DNA of 64,000 bases, taken from positions 1,116,001 through 1,180,000 of the forward strand of contig NC_089458.1 of assembly GCF_026210795.1 (NCBI RefSeq), written 5' to 3'. The stretch is from Rhizophagus irregularis (lineage: Eukaryota; Glomeromycota; Glomeromycetes; Glomerales; Glomeraceae). This document shows positions 24,213-35,200 of this stretch, piece by piece (the stretch's first letter is position 1; every line of letters begins with the position of its first letter). Made by a program: the position numbers and the translations under genes. A model generated the notes under the pieces. That model was given only the letters and a program-made list of their open reading frames with translations. It had not been told where the DNA came from and did no database searches.

Positions 24213-25313
24213 TCATTTACAATAACCAATCTTTTTAATTAATAAAGCATAAGGTTTTACATCATCTACACTAGGAGATACCCAATATTTACTTCCTTTA
24301 CCTCTTTTAAAAGGGATTTTAATCAATGATTTTGGATTAACACGATTTTGGAATAAAACCAAATATTTAGAACCATCATAAATAAAAGTATTAGCATAAG
24401 ATGCAGCTAAATTAATATCAGGAGTAGTAAAAATTCCATGATTAAAATTAAATTTATAACCTTTACTATGAATAAAACCATCATCAGCAATCCTTTTTGC
24501 ATTTCTTGTCGAAGTTCCATGATAAGAATAAGGCCAATATTTAATGAAATTTCTTTCTTTTGTTGTTGTTAAAAATATTCTCATCCATTCACATTTATTA
24601 CTTTTATTAATATTTTTCATTTTTAATGATTGTAAAATTAATTCTGAATTTAAAAAATCAGAATTTAAATATTTTATAATAATAATATTATTATTATTAT
24701 TAGAACCTCCTTCATAATATGATCTAATATCCAAATAAATAATATTATTATTACCAATATGATAATTTCTTAATTCATTAGTATTTATAAGACGTTGACC
24801 ATTAAATACTAATCTTTGAGATGTTGTATCATTTACAATTCCAATATCTAATATACGTTCTTTTAATTCTTGTACTTTTGTTTTATAATTTAAATTTTGA
24901 ATTAATAATTTAATTCCAGTTAAACTTTCAATATAAACGTTAAAAGTAGAATTATAATATTTTTTATCATCATGTTCTTTATGATGTGATGATGATGATA
25001 TTATACCTCCACTTAAATAAGCTTTATAAAATGTTTGAAAATTCAATTCTTCATAAATTCTATTATTATCATTTTTTTCTTCTTCTTTTCTTGATAAATA
25101 TTCATTATAAGTTATAATATGAGAATTTGTTACAGATGTTAAAGCGGATGCAACCATATCTGCTGAATTAAATGGTGAAGGTGTTGATGGGAATGGTGTT
25201 TCCTCATATTCTTTATATTGTGTCCATGTTTTAACTTCTATAAAAATGTAGAGTCCTAAAAATGATGAACATATTGACATACATAATAATAATAATATTC
25301 TACTCTCATTCAT
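24213..25313 (-). CDS. Membrane-anchored ubiquitin-like plus ADP-ribosyltransferase-like protein
   Basis: A single exon encodes 366 residues. Residues about 5-26 form one hydrophobic segment near the N-terminus (ILLLLCMSICSSFLGLYIFI), a signal anchor. Residues about 123-198 are clearly ubiquitin-like: FNVYIESLTGIKLLI, then SQRLVFNGQRLINTNELRNY and IIYLDIR, with EGG shortly after at 201-203, where ubiquitin has its RGG end. An Asn run follows. The C-terminal third resembles the PARP/ART fold: YHGTSTRNAKRIADDGF (His265) and GIFTTPDINLAASYA (Tyr306), then KYLVLFQNRV and PYALLIKKI. The family catalytic triad is H-Y-E; I see candidates for H and Y but no clear Glu at the third place (KYWVSP is there instead), so it may be a mono-ART or inactive. 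The pairing suggests modification or recognition within ubiquitin signalling at a membrane; this is inference. No intron is needed. Confidence 0.75.
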   Translation of the reverse strand: MNESRILLLLCMSICSSFLGLYIFIEVKTWTQYKEYEETPFPSTPSPFNSADMVASALTSVTNSHIITYNEYLSRKEEEKNDNNRIYEELNFQTFYKAYLSGGIISSSSHHKEHDDKKYYNSTFNVYIESLTGIKLLIQNLNYKTKVQELKERILDIGIVNDTTSQRLVFNGQRLINTNELRNYHIGNNNIIYLDIRSYYEGGSNNNNNIIIIKYLNSDFLNSELILQSLKMKNINKSNKCEWMRIFLTTTKERNFIKYWPYSYHGTSTRNAKRIADDGFIHSKGYKFNFNHGIFTTPDINLAASYANTFIYDGSKYLVLFQNRVNPKSLIKIPFKRGKGSKYWVSPSVDDVKPYALLIKKIGYCK

Positions 25314-25985
25314 ATTAATGAAAAAAATATATAAATTTGTATGTATATATATATATATAATTTTTTTTTTTTGTTTTCTCTACGGTTTCTTGAAAAGTGA
25401 AGAAAATGCAATCAAATTAACCAAATTCAAAATTTAAAAAAAATTCTGGCTTTTCCTATTGATAAACATAAATAAAAAGGGGGGAGAAATAGTTTGCATT
25501 ATACATTATATATACCTTGCATTGTGAAATCAGACGACAAATTTCCAATTTTAATAGAATTATTCCGTTTTTAGATAAAGAACCAAACCTCTATGAGAAA
25601 AAATACAACTGTAACACAAATATTTTTAATAATTCCTCGATTAATATTGATAAGCGTGGACGAATAATTTTCCGAACTTTGTATCTGTCATTTTAATTGA
25701 CATTCTGACAGGTTTTCAACATTTATGCGGGCGTAGATAATTACCATCACATGTTCACACCACTCACACCACTTTCATGAATAAAAACGGTTTTTAAAAT
25801 AGAACTATTACGGAAAGATTCAATGATTCATATATATTATTAATTAATGAACTTCTTTGATAAAATTTTTCAAACTAATGACGAATGATAATTATTAAAT
25901 TTAAAATTTGATCAATATAAATGATCATCCCCTTTATTAATTTATCATATCACTCTTTCTTTCTCTTTCTCTCTCATTAAAAAAA
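25314..25985. promoter_or_regulatory. Divergent intergenic region
   Basis: The region separates two genes reading outward (minus from 25313, plus from 25986), so it must contain both promoters. A CT-rich tract (TCTTTCTTTCTCTTTCTCTC) lies just upstream of the BTB start, and TA-rich tracts lie at 25345-25365. No specific site is assigned. Confidence 0.5.
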
Positions 25986-27146
25986 ATGCCACCAAAACAT
26001 CAAATTTACATTGATAGAGCAGAATTTGTTCGATCATTATTTAATGATTCAACAACTGCAAATATTCTTTTAAGAGTTGATAATTTTCATATTTACGCTC
26101 ATACATCTATTTTATATTGTGTTTCTGGTTTTTTTAAAAAAATTTTCAAATTATTTGCTCGTAAAATCAAAGAAGATGGAAATAATTTTTTATTTCATGA
26201 TTATAGTTGTAATAGGGAAATAGCTATAAACAAATTATATGAATATAAAGGACAAGAAAAAGTTGAATTACTTTATGATATTATTGATTTTCAAAATTTT
26301 ATTGCTTTTTTGTGAGTAAAATTCAATTGTTCTTATGGCGTAAATAAATGGTATCATTGAAACAAATGTGTAACAACCCAAATGTGGGTTTCTAAAGGTA
26401 TGGGGTAATTATTAGTCTTAACATATATGTAATCTGTTTTTTTTCTTAATACCAGGTATGGTTATCCAGTTGAAACAAGAGATCAAGATCAATTGTTTGT
26501 GCTAGCATACTTGGGATCCAGTCATAAATTTGACGTTCCAGAGTTGGTGAATTTTTGTGATAATGTTTTATATGAAGTGGTAAGTAAAATTAAGTTAGTA
26601 TGTTTAGTAGTACAGAATCTCAAATCTTTTCTTTTCTTTTTTTAGTGGAATAAACAACAATGGCATGTTATTTTGAGAGTTTCTAAATGGTTAGGCTTGA
26701 AAAAATTACGTTGTCAAGTATTACGATATGTTTACAATCAAGGTGAACTAATGTTTCAAAGACATGCAAAGAAAGATTTGGATGAGAAAGATTGGCAAAT
26801 CATGTTTGTACTTACTAGTGGAAAGGATCCTCTTTTGAATATTGATAATATTCTTAATGGAACATATAATGAAGAATTCACCGAAGATAATATTTCTAAG
26901 AATATTAATAATAATGCGGATATTAATAATGCGGATATTAATAATGAGGATATTAATAACGATATGAATGATTCTAATGATGATGATATGATGTTGATTG
27001 ATGATGAAAATTATAATGATTATGATCAATCAATGGAAATTGCCATAGCTGATTATGAAAAATTATATAAACCACCAACAAATGATAAACGTAATAAACA
27101 TGTTCATTGGGGACCGGAAACTTTCTTGATTACTGACGACATTTAA
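25986..27146 (+). CDS. BTB/POZ-like protein
   Basis: Three exons (25986-26311, 26456-26579, 26646-27146) give 951 nt and 316 residues with closing phases. Residues about 12-115 look like a BTB/POZ domain: FNDSTTANILLRVDNFHIYA, then HTSILYCVSGFFKKIF, and FQNFIAFLYGYPVETRDQD across the first splice. A helical region with HKFDVPELVNFCDNVLYEV follows, as in fungal BTB proteins. The last third is Asn/Asp-rich low complexity (NADINNADINNEDINNDM) and ends in a conserved-looking HVHWGPETFLITDDI. Fungal BTB proteins of this type often act as protein-protein adaptors; the partner is unknown. I took the first Met after the CT-rich leader as the start. Confidence 0.8.
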
Positions 27147-27991
27147 AAAATATGTTAATTTGATTCTAGTTGATTTTTTGCTAAAAATAAATAATGTAAA
27201 ATATTATGAGTTTTTTTGCGTATATATCGCAATTAATAGATAGTTATGCATTATTTAGAACTAATTTACCTTTTGCACGTTCATACGTGTTTGTAAACAA
27301 ATAATAATTAAAAATATTGTAAATAAAGAAAAGCGGAATAAAATTATAATGAAATATTTATTTAAAGTGATTGGTAGTATATTGATATAATGAGAATATA
27401 TAGCAAACGAGGCGCATCGCATTATCATTTCGGATCAAAAAATCCGCCTCACGCAAATTCTGTAAGGTTTACCCTATTATTAAAGTTATTGTATTATTAT
27501 GAAGAAAGGAAAAACTGTAAAGGAAAAAATTTATAAAAATTTAAAATTCGTAAATTAACGGGATTACTTTAATATAGCAAACTTTATATTTAAAAAGAGG
27601 TTTGTGTTACCTTGTTCGTCGATCACGTGATTCAGTCGTCATTTAGAACACGAATCTTTAAAACGATCAAGAAGTCCCTGTCTCCCTGACCATTAAGATC
27701 GTTACTTTTTCTGTACAAGCAATCAAGCATATTGCTCGTAACGAATGTAACGTTAACACAAGATTAGTTTTCTATCTAATTACGCGCAGTAATTTATTAC
27801 TAGTATTACGGTACAACTACAAGTACATAAACGATAGAAACGATATAAAGAACTGTTGTACAATGTACAGCATTTAACCAAAGGCGTGTCAGTTTCGTTA
27901 ATGTGACACAGAATGTTCTACAAACAGGCCTATTTAACAAGGCTGTTAGTATTCTTTAATTCTTTATCTCTTTTTTTTTTAATTAAATAAT
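27147..27991. other. Intergenic stretch
   Basis: No gene is seen between the BTB stop and the nicotinamide riboside kinase start. A pair of related words, TGTACAACTAC-like and TGTTGTACAATGTACAG, occurs near 27810-27870. Confidence 0.45.
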
Positions 27992-29042
27992 ATGGGAAAT
28001 AAACAAATTATTACGATAGGAATAAGGTAAAGAAGATATTCTTGTATTATGAGTTTTTATTTAATTTCAAACTTATTGAACTTTTTTTTATATATAAAAA
28101 TTATTTTTTAGTGGAGCATCCTGCACTGGAAAATCTGTACGTTTATATCATCATCAATAAAATATCAAAAGTGTCATTTTTTTTTTTATTTATTTTTTGA
28201 TTGATTATTGATTATAAAAATCATCATTTTTTTGTCATCCAACAAATATTTACAGACGTTAGCTAATTGGTTACAGAAAATTTTCCCAAATTCAACGATT
28301 TTACATCAAGATGATTATTTCAAGGTAGTTTATTACATTAATTTCATAAAATTGTTAATTTTTTTTTAAAAAAAAAAACTGAAAAATTATTTAATTATGA
28401 AACAAAAAGAAAAGAGAACAACTTCCGATTGATCCGATGACCAATCTCGCAAATGGAGAATGTCCTGAGGCGATAGATTTTGAATCTTTTATTGGTTCAC
28501 TTTATGAATTACATACTTCTTTTGGTTTGGCAAAAACATTTAAACCTAAAAAGAATCATCATATACATCATGATATTGAATCCAATGAATTAAATAATTT
28601 AGCTAAAGAATTAAATTATAAAGTTCAAAATGTTTTATCAGAGAAACAGAAAGAATTGAATTTTGTATTGGTTGATGGATTTTTATTGTATATAAATTCT
28701 GATGTTGTTAAAGAATTAGATATTAAATTATTTTTAGAAGCTGATTATGATATACTTAAAAAGAGGAGAGAATATATTTATGGTAGGAAAATTCTAGGTA
28801 GAAGATGGGTTGATCCACCAAATTATTTTGATAAAATGGTTTGGCCAAATTATTATAAAATTAATAGACATATAATAGATAGACCGGAATTGGAAGAAGA
28901 TAATAATAATAATGTTAATGTTAATGTTAATAATAATGAGAATATGTTGAAAGATTTAATTATATTAGAATCCAATAGTCTTTCAAGATTATCAAGAAAT
29001 ATTGAATTTGTTGTAAAAACCATTTTGAACACTATTCAATAA
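27992..29042 (+). CDS. Nicotinamide riboside kinase
   Basis: The enzyme phosphorylates nicotinamide riboside to NMN in NAD+ salvage, in the cytosol. Four exons (27992-28026, 28112-28136, 28256-28324, 28410-29042) give 762 nt and 253 residues, near the yeast Nrk1 length. The P-loop GASCTGKS (13-20) is split by an intron inside GIS|GAS. ILHQDDYFK at 35-43 carries the expected catalytic Asp, followed by LPID as in Nrk1 (VPVD). PEAIDFESF, VLVDGFLLY and ILKKRREYIYGRK follow. RRWVDPPNYFDKMVWPNYYK matches the WVDPPYYFDE motif that separates this family from uridine kinases. An Asn/Val repeat (NNNNVNVNVNNN) near residue 215 is a low-complexity insertion. The kinase gene starts about 400 bp downstream on the same strand. 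Confidence 0.92.
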
Positions 29043-29444
29043 TTTTATTTATTTATTTATTTATTTATTTATTTTAAAACAAAGTGAATTTTTTACAAAT
29101 AAAAAATTCGGGTTTAGCCAATAATTAAACCTTTTATGGTTATATTTGAATGAAAATATATTTTCTAAGTAATTTGTATAGTTTGATAGTAAAAGGCGTT
29201 TTTCTAAACATGGTTAGATTGTTTGAATATATTTTCTTTGCAATTTTCTTTTTATGTCTTATCAATTCCTTAATTTAATAATGATCGAAAGTAATATTTT
29301 GAAACTCCGTCAACGAATGACGGCATATACATAAATTTTTTGTGTTAGTGTACGTGTATTGTCATCGTGTAACGTCAATTTTTTTTAGTTAAAATTGAAT
29401 GGTTAATTCATAAAATTATCTTTTCAATTTAATAAACTAACGTT
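29043..29444. other. Intergenic stretch between NRK and kinase genes
   Basis: It begins with a (TTTA)n run just after the NRK stop and otherwise shows no feature. It should contain the kinase promoter. Confidence 0.45.
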
Positions 29445-30942
29445 ATGCCATTAATTCGTAAAGAATTAATTGGAATTGCTCTTAATAGAGCGACTTCTTT
29501 AATAGATTTTTGTATTCACAATGATATTAATAAACAAGTTGAATTCATGAAACAAATAGTTTATAATGATAATTCTCTTAATAAAAGTGAAATAAAGAAA
29601 GCGATAAAAATATTAACAAAAGATCTTGATTATTATAAAGTTCTTTATAAAGAGGGAGAAAAAAGAATTTGTGAAAATTGTAAAGAAGAATGTTTAGCTA
29701 CTTATTATTGTGAATATTGTATTAGAAAATTTTTAATAAAAAATTTTTCAATATGGACATCTAATAATAATGGTATTGATAATTTAATAAAAAATTGTCA
29801 AATTGGAACTCTCTCACCAAAAAAAATAATTGAATGGATCCCATATGATAAATTAAGAAATATTAATTATTTAACAAGAGGTGGATTTTCTGAAATATAT
29901 GAAGCGGATTGGATTGATGGATGTTTTCATAAATGGGATCCTAAAAAAAAAGAATTGATTAGATCAGGTAATATTAAAGTAATTCTTAAAAGATTACAAA
30001 ATGTTGAAAGTGCTGATAGACATTGGTTTGAAGAGGTAAATTAATTATATATATATATGTATATATCAATATATATACAGTATAATGTATTTATTTTTTA
30101 TTTTTTTACAGGCAGAAACACATTCAAACATAAGTAGTAACAAAAGGCCAGTAATTGTTCAATGTTATGGTCTAACTAGAGACGAAAATAAATATTATCT
30201 TGTTATGGCTAAAATGGATACAGATCTAAGGAATTATTTAAAACAAAATAAATCATTGACTTGGAAAGAAAGAATCTCAATCGTCTCTAATATTATAAAT
30301 TCACTTTATATAATTCATAATGAGAAAGCTATTCATAGAGATTTACATTCTGGAAATATTTTATATTCAAAAAAAATTGATTATTGGTATATCTCGGATT
30401 TTGGATTTTGTGGACCCGCCGATAAACCATTAAAAACCATATATGGAAATTTACCTTACGTTGCACCAGAAGTTCTCGTCGGAAGAAAATATACTTTTGC
30501 TTCGGATATTTATAGTATCGCAATACTTATGTGGGAAATGTCATCCGGAAGACCACCATTTCAAAAATATTATCATAATTATGAACTTGCAATGAACATA
30601 GTTAATGGAATGAGACCAAAAATAGTTCCTGAAACTCCTTTAGAATATGAAAATTTGATGAAACAATGTTGGGATGCTGACCCATTAAAAAGACCTGATA
30701 TTGATACACTTTTGATAAAAATAAGGGAAATTAAAAAATCTCTTTATCACATTATACCAGATGAACTAATGATTGGTGATACCAAAGATCCTGAGTACCT
30801 AAGTTTGGCTCAATTATTTAAGTTGATATCTCAACAAGTGGATGAAAGAGTTTATGAAAACAATTCATCAAGTAAATTATATGATTTTGAAGGCTTACCA
30901 GAACCCAAAAATGCGACTGAAGGTATTATTTTATTCGATTGA
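29445..30942 (+). CDS. TKL-like protein kinase with Cys-rich N-terminal motif
   Basis: Two exons (29445-30035, 30112-30942) give 1,422 nt and 473 residues. Residues 76-92 hold CENCKEECLATYYCEYC, a possible zinc-binding knuckle. The kinase domain starts near 143 with TRGGFSEIYEADW as Gly loop and VILKRL (Lys182). A Glu for helix C lies in HWFEEAETHSN, the splice junction. HRDLHSGNIL (272-281), SDFGFCGPAD (Asp293) and YVAPEVL (315-317) are intact, so it should be active. ASDIYSIAILMWEMSSGRPP and KRPDIDTLLIKI close the domain. The HRDLHSGN loop and overall look fit the tyrosine-kinase-like group that is massively expanded in arbuscular mycorrhizal fungi. The substrate is unknown. The last ~90 residues are unassigned. 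Confidence 0.9.
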
Positions 30943-32209
30943 CTTTTTTTTTTTTAAAAAAAAATTATATTAGTTATATTAATCTACTTTTTATTTAATT
31001 GAAATAGAGGAACAAGAAGGTATATATTTCATTTTATAACAGGGAAGATTTACTATTTTTTTTTAAAGACTAATATATATATATTTTTTTTAAAAAAAGT
31101 GTTTCATAGTAAACCTACCGATTTTATCGTTCCTCACAGTCGTAAGTAAATTTCATCTATTTATACCAAATTTGACATAAAAATTAATTTTTTCCTTTTC
31201 TTTTTATAGTTAACGATATTCATAAATCAAGTATTGCGACATAATTAAAGAAGGGTGGAAGGGTGACTAATGTACATAGTGCAACGGCACCTCATATCCA
31301 AGATATGCTAAAAATGGCATGAATGATCGACGTCTTCCTAACTGAGGAAGAATATTGTCGGTTGTTCGAGTTGACAAAAAAAGTTCATAAGCTTTAGAAT
31401 TGACGTTCTGATGTGTAAATATTTTCGCCAACAATTTTATTGAATAATGACTAGGATATTTACAGTATACTTGTATTAGTTTATTAGAAATAGTAGTTTA
31501 TTACTTAGTATCGTGAATTGTTTGTGTATAAATAAAGTTGCTTGCGGAGCTCCAAATACGATATCATAATATCATTTAATAATTAATAATTTTATTCTGT
31601 AATTCGATTTTTGAATTGTTATAAATAGTGTCGTACCAATTCTTTCTCCTAAAATTATATTTACGAAATCACGCGATATCAACATAAATCACGCAGATTA
31701 AATAAAAATAAAAACAAAAATAAACCAGAAAAACCGACATCTATACTAAAAAAGCTGATAACATCCGATGACATTTTTTATATTTATTTGCACGCAATTT
31801 ATAAACAAATAGGTATGTGAAACTTGCTTTTTCTAAAATAAGATAGATTTATGTTTTACAACGCAAGGAATCGAGTAGTGATAGACGGATGGATGATTCG
31901 CGAATATGTGTATATGCAAACGACATAGATTTAATAAATAACGAAATTTTTGAAGGATGAATTACTGTAATAATTGATGTAATAAGTGTATATTATTAAT
32001 ATTATTTAGCATTTCCGTGATTGATTAGTAAGTTGTGTATGGTTTAAACTATAATGGAAAATTAAATATAAAGGTGTTTTTTTTTGGTAAAAAAAATTTA
32101 TTACACCAAATTTATATCCTCATTGTAGTGTCAATTTTCCTTCTTTTTTTTTCTTTGGACTTTTATTCTTTCAACTCCTTTCTTTCTTAAAAAAAAAATC
32201 TCTTTAATT
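30943..32209. other. Intergenic stretch
   Basis: No gene is supported. Short A/T palindromes such as TTTTTTTTTTTAAAAAAAAA near 30950 and 31070-31100 occur just downstream of the kinase stop. A CT-rich leader (TTTTTTTCTTTGGAC, CCTTTCTTTC) precedes the next gene. Confidence 0.45.
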
Positions 32210-32796
32210 ATGTCAAATGATGATACTGCTTTATTAAACGATCTTATAAAAGTAACAAATAGATACGGAACTTTTTCTAGATCATCATCTTCTGTCAGCG
32301 AATTAAATTTAGAAAGCCAAGCTCTACTCGAACGTAGTCATGACCATTCCAATAAACCACATTCATTTTTTCCGACAACCATTGTCGTTAAAAACGTTGG
32401 ATCTACTGCGCGTGACAATCTCTGTAAGTAATCCTTTTAAACTTTATCTTTTAGAATTCTTAATTTCTTACGTATTTATTTAAATTTACTTTTTCTTTAG
32501 CATTAGAGAGGAACTTTTTATCATGGTTACGGTTATCAACAACTTTAGTTTTAGTTGGAATAGCTTATTATTTTCATTTTGAAATTATACCATTACCAAC
32601 ATCTAATCATTCCAATATACTTGGTTTATTTCTCATGTTCTTAGGAAATTTCACGTTATTATGGGCTTTATTGAATTATTTACAATTTCAACATATGTTA
32701 GATAGATACTTGATAGTTGAAAATGGTATATTGCAATTTATGGTAGCTGGAACAGTAGGAGTTGCTATAATTGCGGCCTTTATCGTTGATTCATAA
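32210..32796 (+). CDS. DUF202 membrane protein
   Basis: Two exons (32210-32423, 32501-32796) give 510 nt and 169 residues. The N-terminal ~65 residues are Ser-rich and probably cytosolic. From residue 67 the sequence ARDNLSLERNFLSWLRLSTT is the hallmark of the DUF202 family (LA.ERTFLAWLRT). Three hydrophobic segments follow at about 81-99, 110-132 and 148-167. DUF202 also forms the membrane part of Vtc1 in the vacuolar polyphosphate polymerase complex, and bacterial YidH is another member. This protein has an extra N-terminus and diverges from Vtc1, so I would not assign it to that complex. The intron lies within the signature, and the reading closes only with it removed. Confidence 0.88.
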
Positions 32797-33247
32797 ATCA
32801 TAAGATTCATAACAAGATGAGGGATAAAAGTAAAGTAATTAATGAAAGTAAAAAAAGAACAAGTGTTTTAATGAAGGAAATATCATTCCAAGGTTTAATG
32901 AGAAACAGTATGGTGATATTTTATACTTTTCATATCTAATATATATATATATATATATATAAATGTAACATGTTTAAGATATAAATAAGAATTATATATA
33001 TAGCTTTTTTTTTATGTATCATAATTTATTTCATACAATTGTACGTACAGTAAAAGTAATATTAAAATAAATAAACAAAAGAATAAGTTAATAAGGTAAA
33101 GAAAGAACATGAAAAATAATGGAACAAAGATTTTTTAAAAAATAATTCAATTTAAAATATGTTTCTTTTAAATTAGATCGGTTTTTAAAAAACTGAATTC
33201 TATCTAGTGTCATTAAAAATAAGTCAGGATTGTGAAAAGTGTTTGAG

Positions 33248-33370
33248 CTGATGTCTGGACAAAAGTTTCGCCAAACTGCTATGCAACATTGTGGCCTCTA
33301 CCCAAGTCATTATGTATTTGCTCTAGCCTTGTCGTGGGACGCTATGCTCAAGATGACTGGGGCTAATATA
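33248..33370 (+). other. Fossil fragment resembling an element-borne type-B DNA polymerase
   Basis: About 40 codons read in one frame resemble the LDPxHY...LSWDAMLKMTG segment of protein-primed type-B DNA polymerases carried by Polinton/Maverick-like and plasmid-like elements. Nothing else of such an element is visible around it. It is a small, isolated, clearly non-functional remnant and looks old. The family call is tentative. Confidence 0.35.
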
Positions 33371-34680
33371 TTATTTATTATTTTTATAAAAAAAAAACTG
33401 TAAAAAAACTGAAAATTGAAAAAAAAATAATATTCGGGTATCACGTGATTTATATACGTCACTGACTTGAATCACTCTTGAATCTAATTATTATATTATT
33501 TAAGGATCAGCAATTAAATGACCCTAGCAATTACCGAATTTTTGCGGTATATAATCATCCCTTTTTTGCACTTAATACCGACCAAGATCCTTATAATCCT
33601 GGCCAAAATCGCCATAATTCCCACTAAATATGGTATATAGAAGTATTGAAAATACTTGTATACTTGTAATAAATATGCGATCTTATTATATTAATTAAAT
33701 TTAATATTAAATAATAAAACTAGTAAAAAAAAAATAGCAAAGTACTGTATATTACAAAACAAAGTACCTCTTCTATTAGCCCTATCACTTTCTTTTTCTA
33801 TTAATTTTGTTATTTAAATAATCTAATTTTATCTATATATTATTATATACAAATATTTTTTTGATTATTATAAGTTTGCAACTTATTGATAACTTCTAAA
33901 ATATTCAGAATTTCCTTAGTGCCTTCTTTATATGCCTTTATGACCAAATAAAATAATCATATTGTTTTTTCCATTTAGGATAATTGAAATAATTTAAAGG
34001 CTGGAACTTGAAACCAAATTTATTACTCCTAAAATTTTATTGTAATATCATCAAAAAAAATTTTATATATTATATAAGTTTCTAATCAAAATATATATAA
34101 AGTTAAATTAAATTAATTTTTAATTGGATTTTTCTAACTATCACCAGGAGTAATTACCAGTAACTAGAATTATGACAATCAACCAGTATTAAAAAAATAT
34201 AGTGCCAGTAAAAATTGATTATTCTGACCAATGGTAATAATTACCTTTAAGTAAAAAATTTTTTAATTTATATATTTTTAATTAAATTTATTTATTTATT
34301 ATTTTTTTTTATTTTAATATTTAATTTCTTTTTAAAAATATAAATTTACTATCTATTTTTTTTAAAAAAAAATTTATTTTATTTTATTATTTTATTAAAT
34401 ATGTACAATATATTATGATTGTAATAACAAATACAAATAGTTAATTTACTAGCTATTAAATTTAATATTATCTTAAATTTATTAATTAATATTTGGTATT
34501 TTAAAAAATTATATATAAAAATATAAAAATTTTATAATTTTTGATTTTATTCTTTTAACTACTTTTATATAATTAAAAAGTAAATTTGCAAATTTAAATT
34601 GATTATTATTATCTGTTAATTTAAAAACAATTTGTACATTAAAAATATTAATTTAAAATTCCTTTTAAAAGAATATTTGA

Positions 34681-34837
34681 ACGTTTTGCAGTAGAAAAGG
34701 ATGAAACTACTAAAAAAAATAAAAAACGAGTTAATATAAAATCTGAATAAATTATAGCATTTGGAATATTTTTGGCATATAAAAGAAAATTTGAATTTTT
34801 TTAGTAGTTTCATCATTTTCTACTGCAAAGCGCCCAT
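34681..34837. repeat. Small inverted-repeat element (MITE-like)
   Basis: The ends pair over about 36 bp: TTTGCAGTAGAAAAGGATGA on the left and its complement on the right (CATCATTTTCTACTGCAAAG). Length (~157 bp) and end pattern match the element at 52445-52602, so they appear to be one family. No target duplication could be fixed. Confidence 0.6.
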
Positions 34838-35200
34838 TTATTTATAATAACATAAAAAAAATTAATTATAAACTATTAAAAAATACTTATTATTTATTAA
34901 TAATAATGAATGCTTATATATTATGTAAATATTCTTTTTTATAGGTTTAATTAAAAAATAACTTTAAATATTTCAATAGATTTTAACTTTTTGCCATTAA
35001 GAATATGATCTTTAATATTATTTTTATTGATATTTAAGTTAATAGCATTTTTTACTATTAATAATGTTAATTTTAAAGAATTAAATTAAAATAATTAAAT
35101 ATTATTTTTTAATATGTTTTTTTTTTATTTAAATAAAATACTTAAATTATTTAATTTAAAATTTGTTATAATTAAAATTAAATTTATCAATAGCATTATT

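Larger units (their letters stand above)
32797..35200. other. AT-rich gene-free region
   Basis: No intact gene is seen. It contains TA microsatellite runs near 32940-32960, a small polymerase-like fossil at 33248-33370 and a short inverted-repeat element at 34681-34837, listed separately. The rest is AT-rich. Confidence 0.5.

Noticed and set aside
23948-24238. Plus-strand frame of 96 codons
   Set aside because: Homopolymer-driven Phe/Lys composition and antisense overlap with the 3' end of the gene at 24213-25313.
34616-34816. Minus-strand frame of 66 codons
   Set aside because: It lies mostly within the small inverted-repeat element at 34681-34837.
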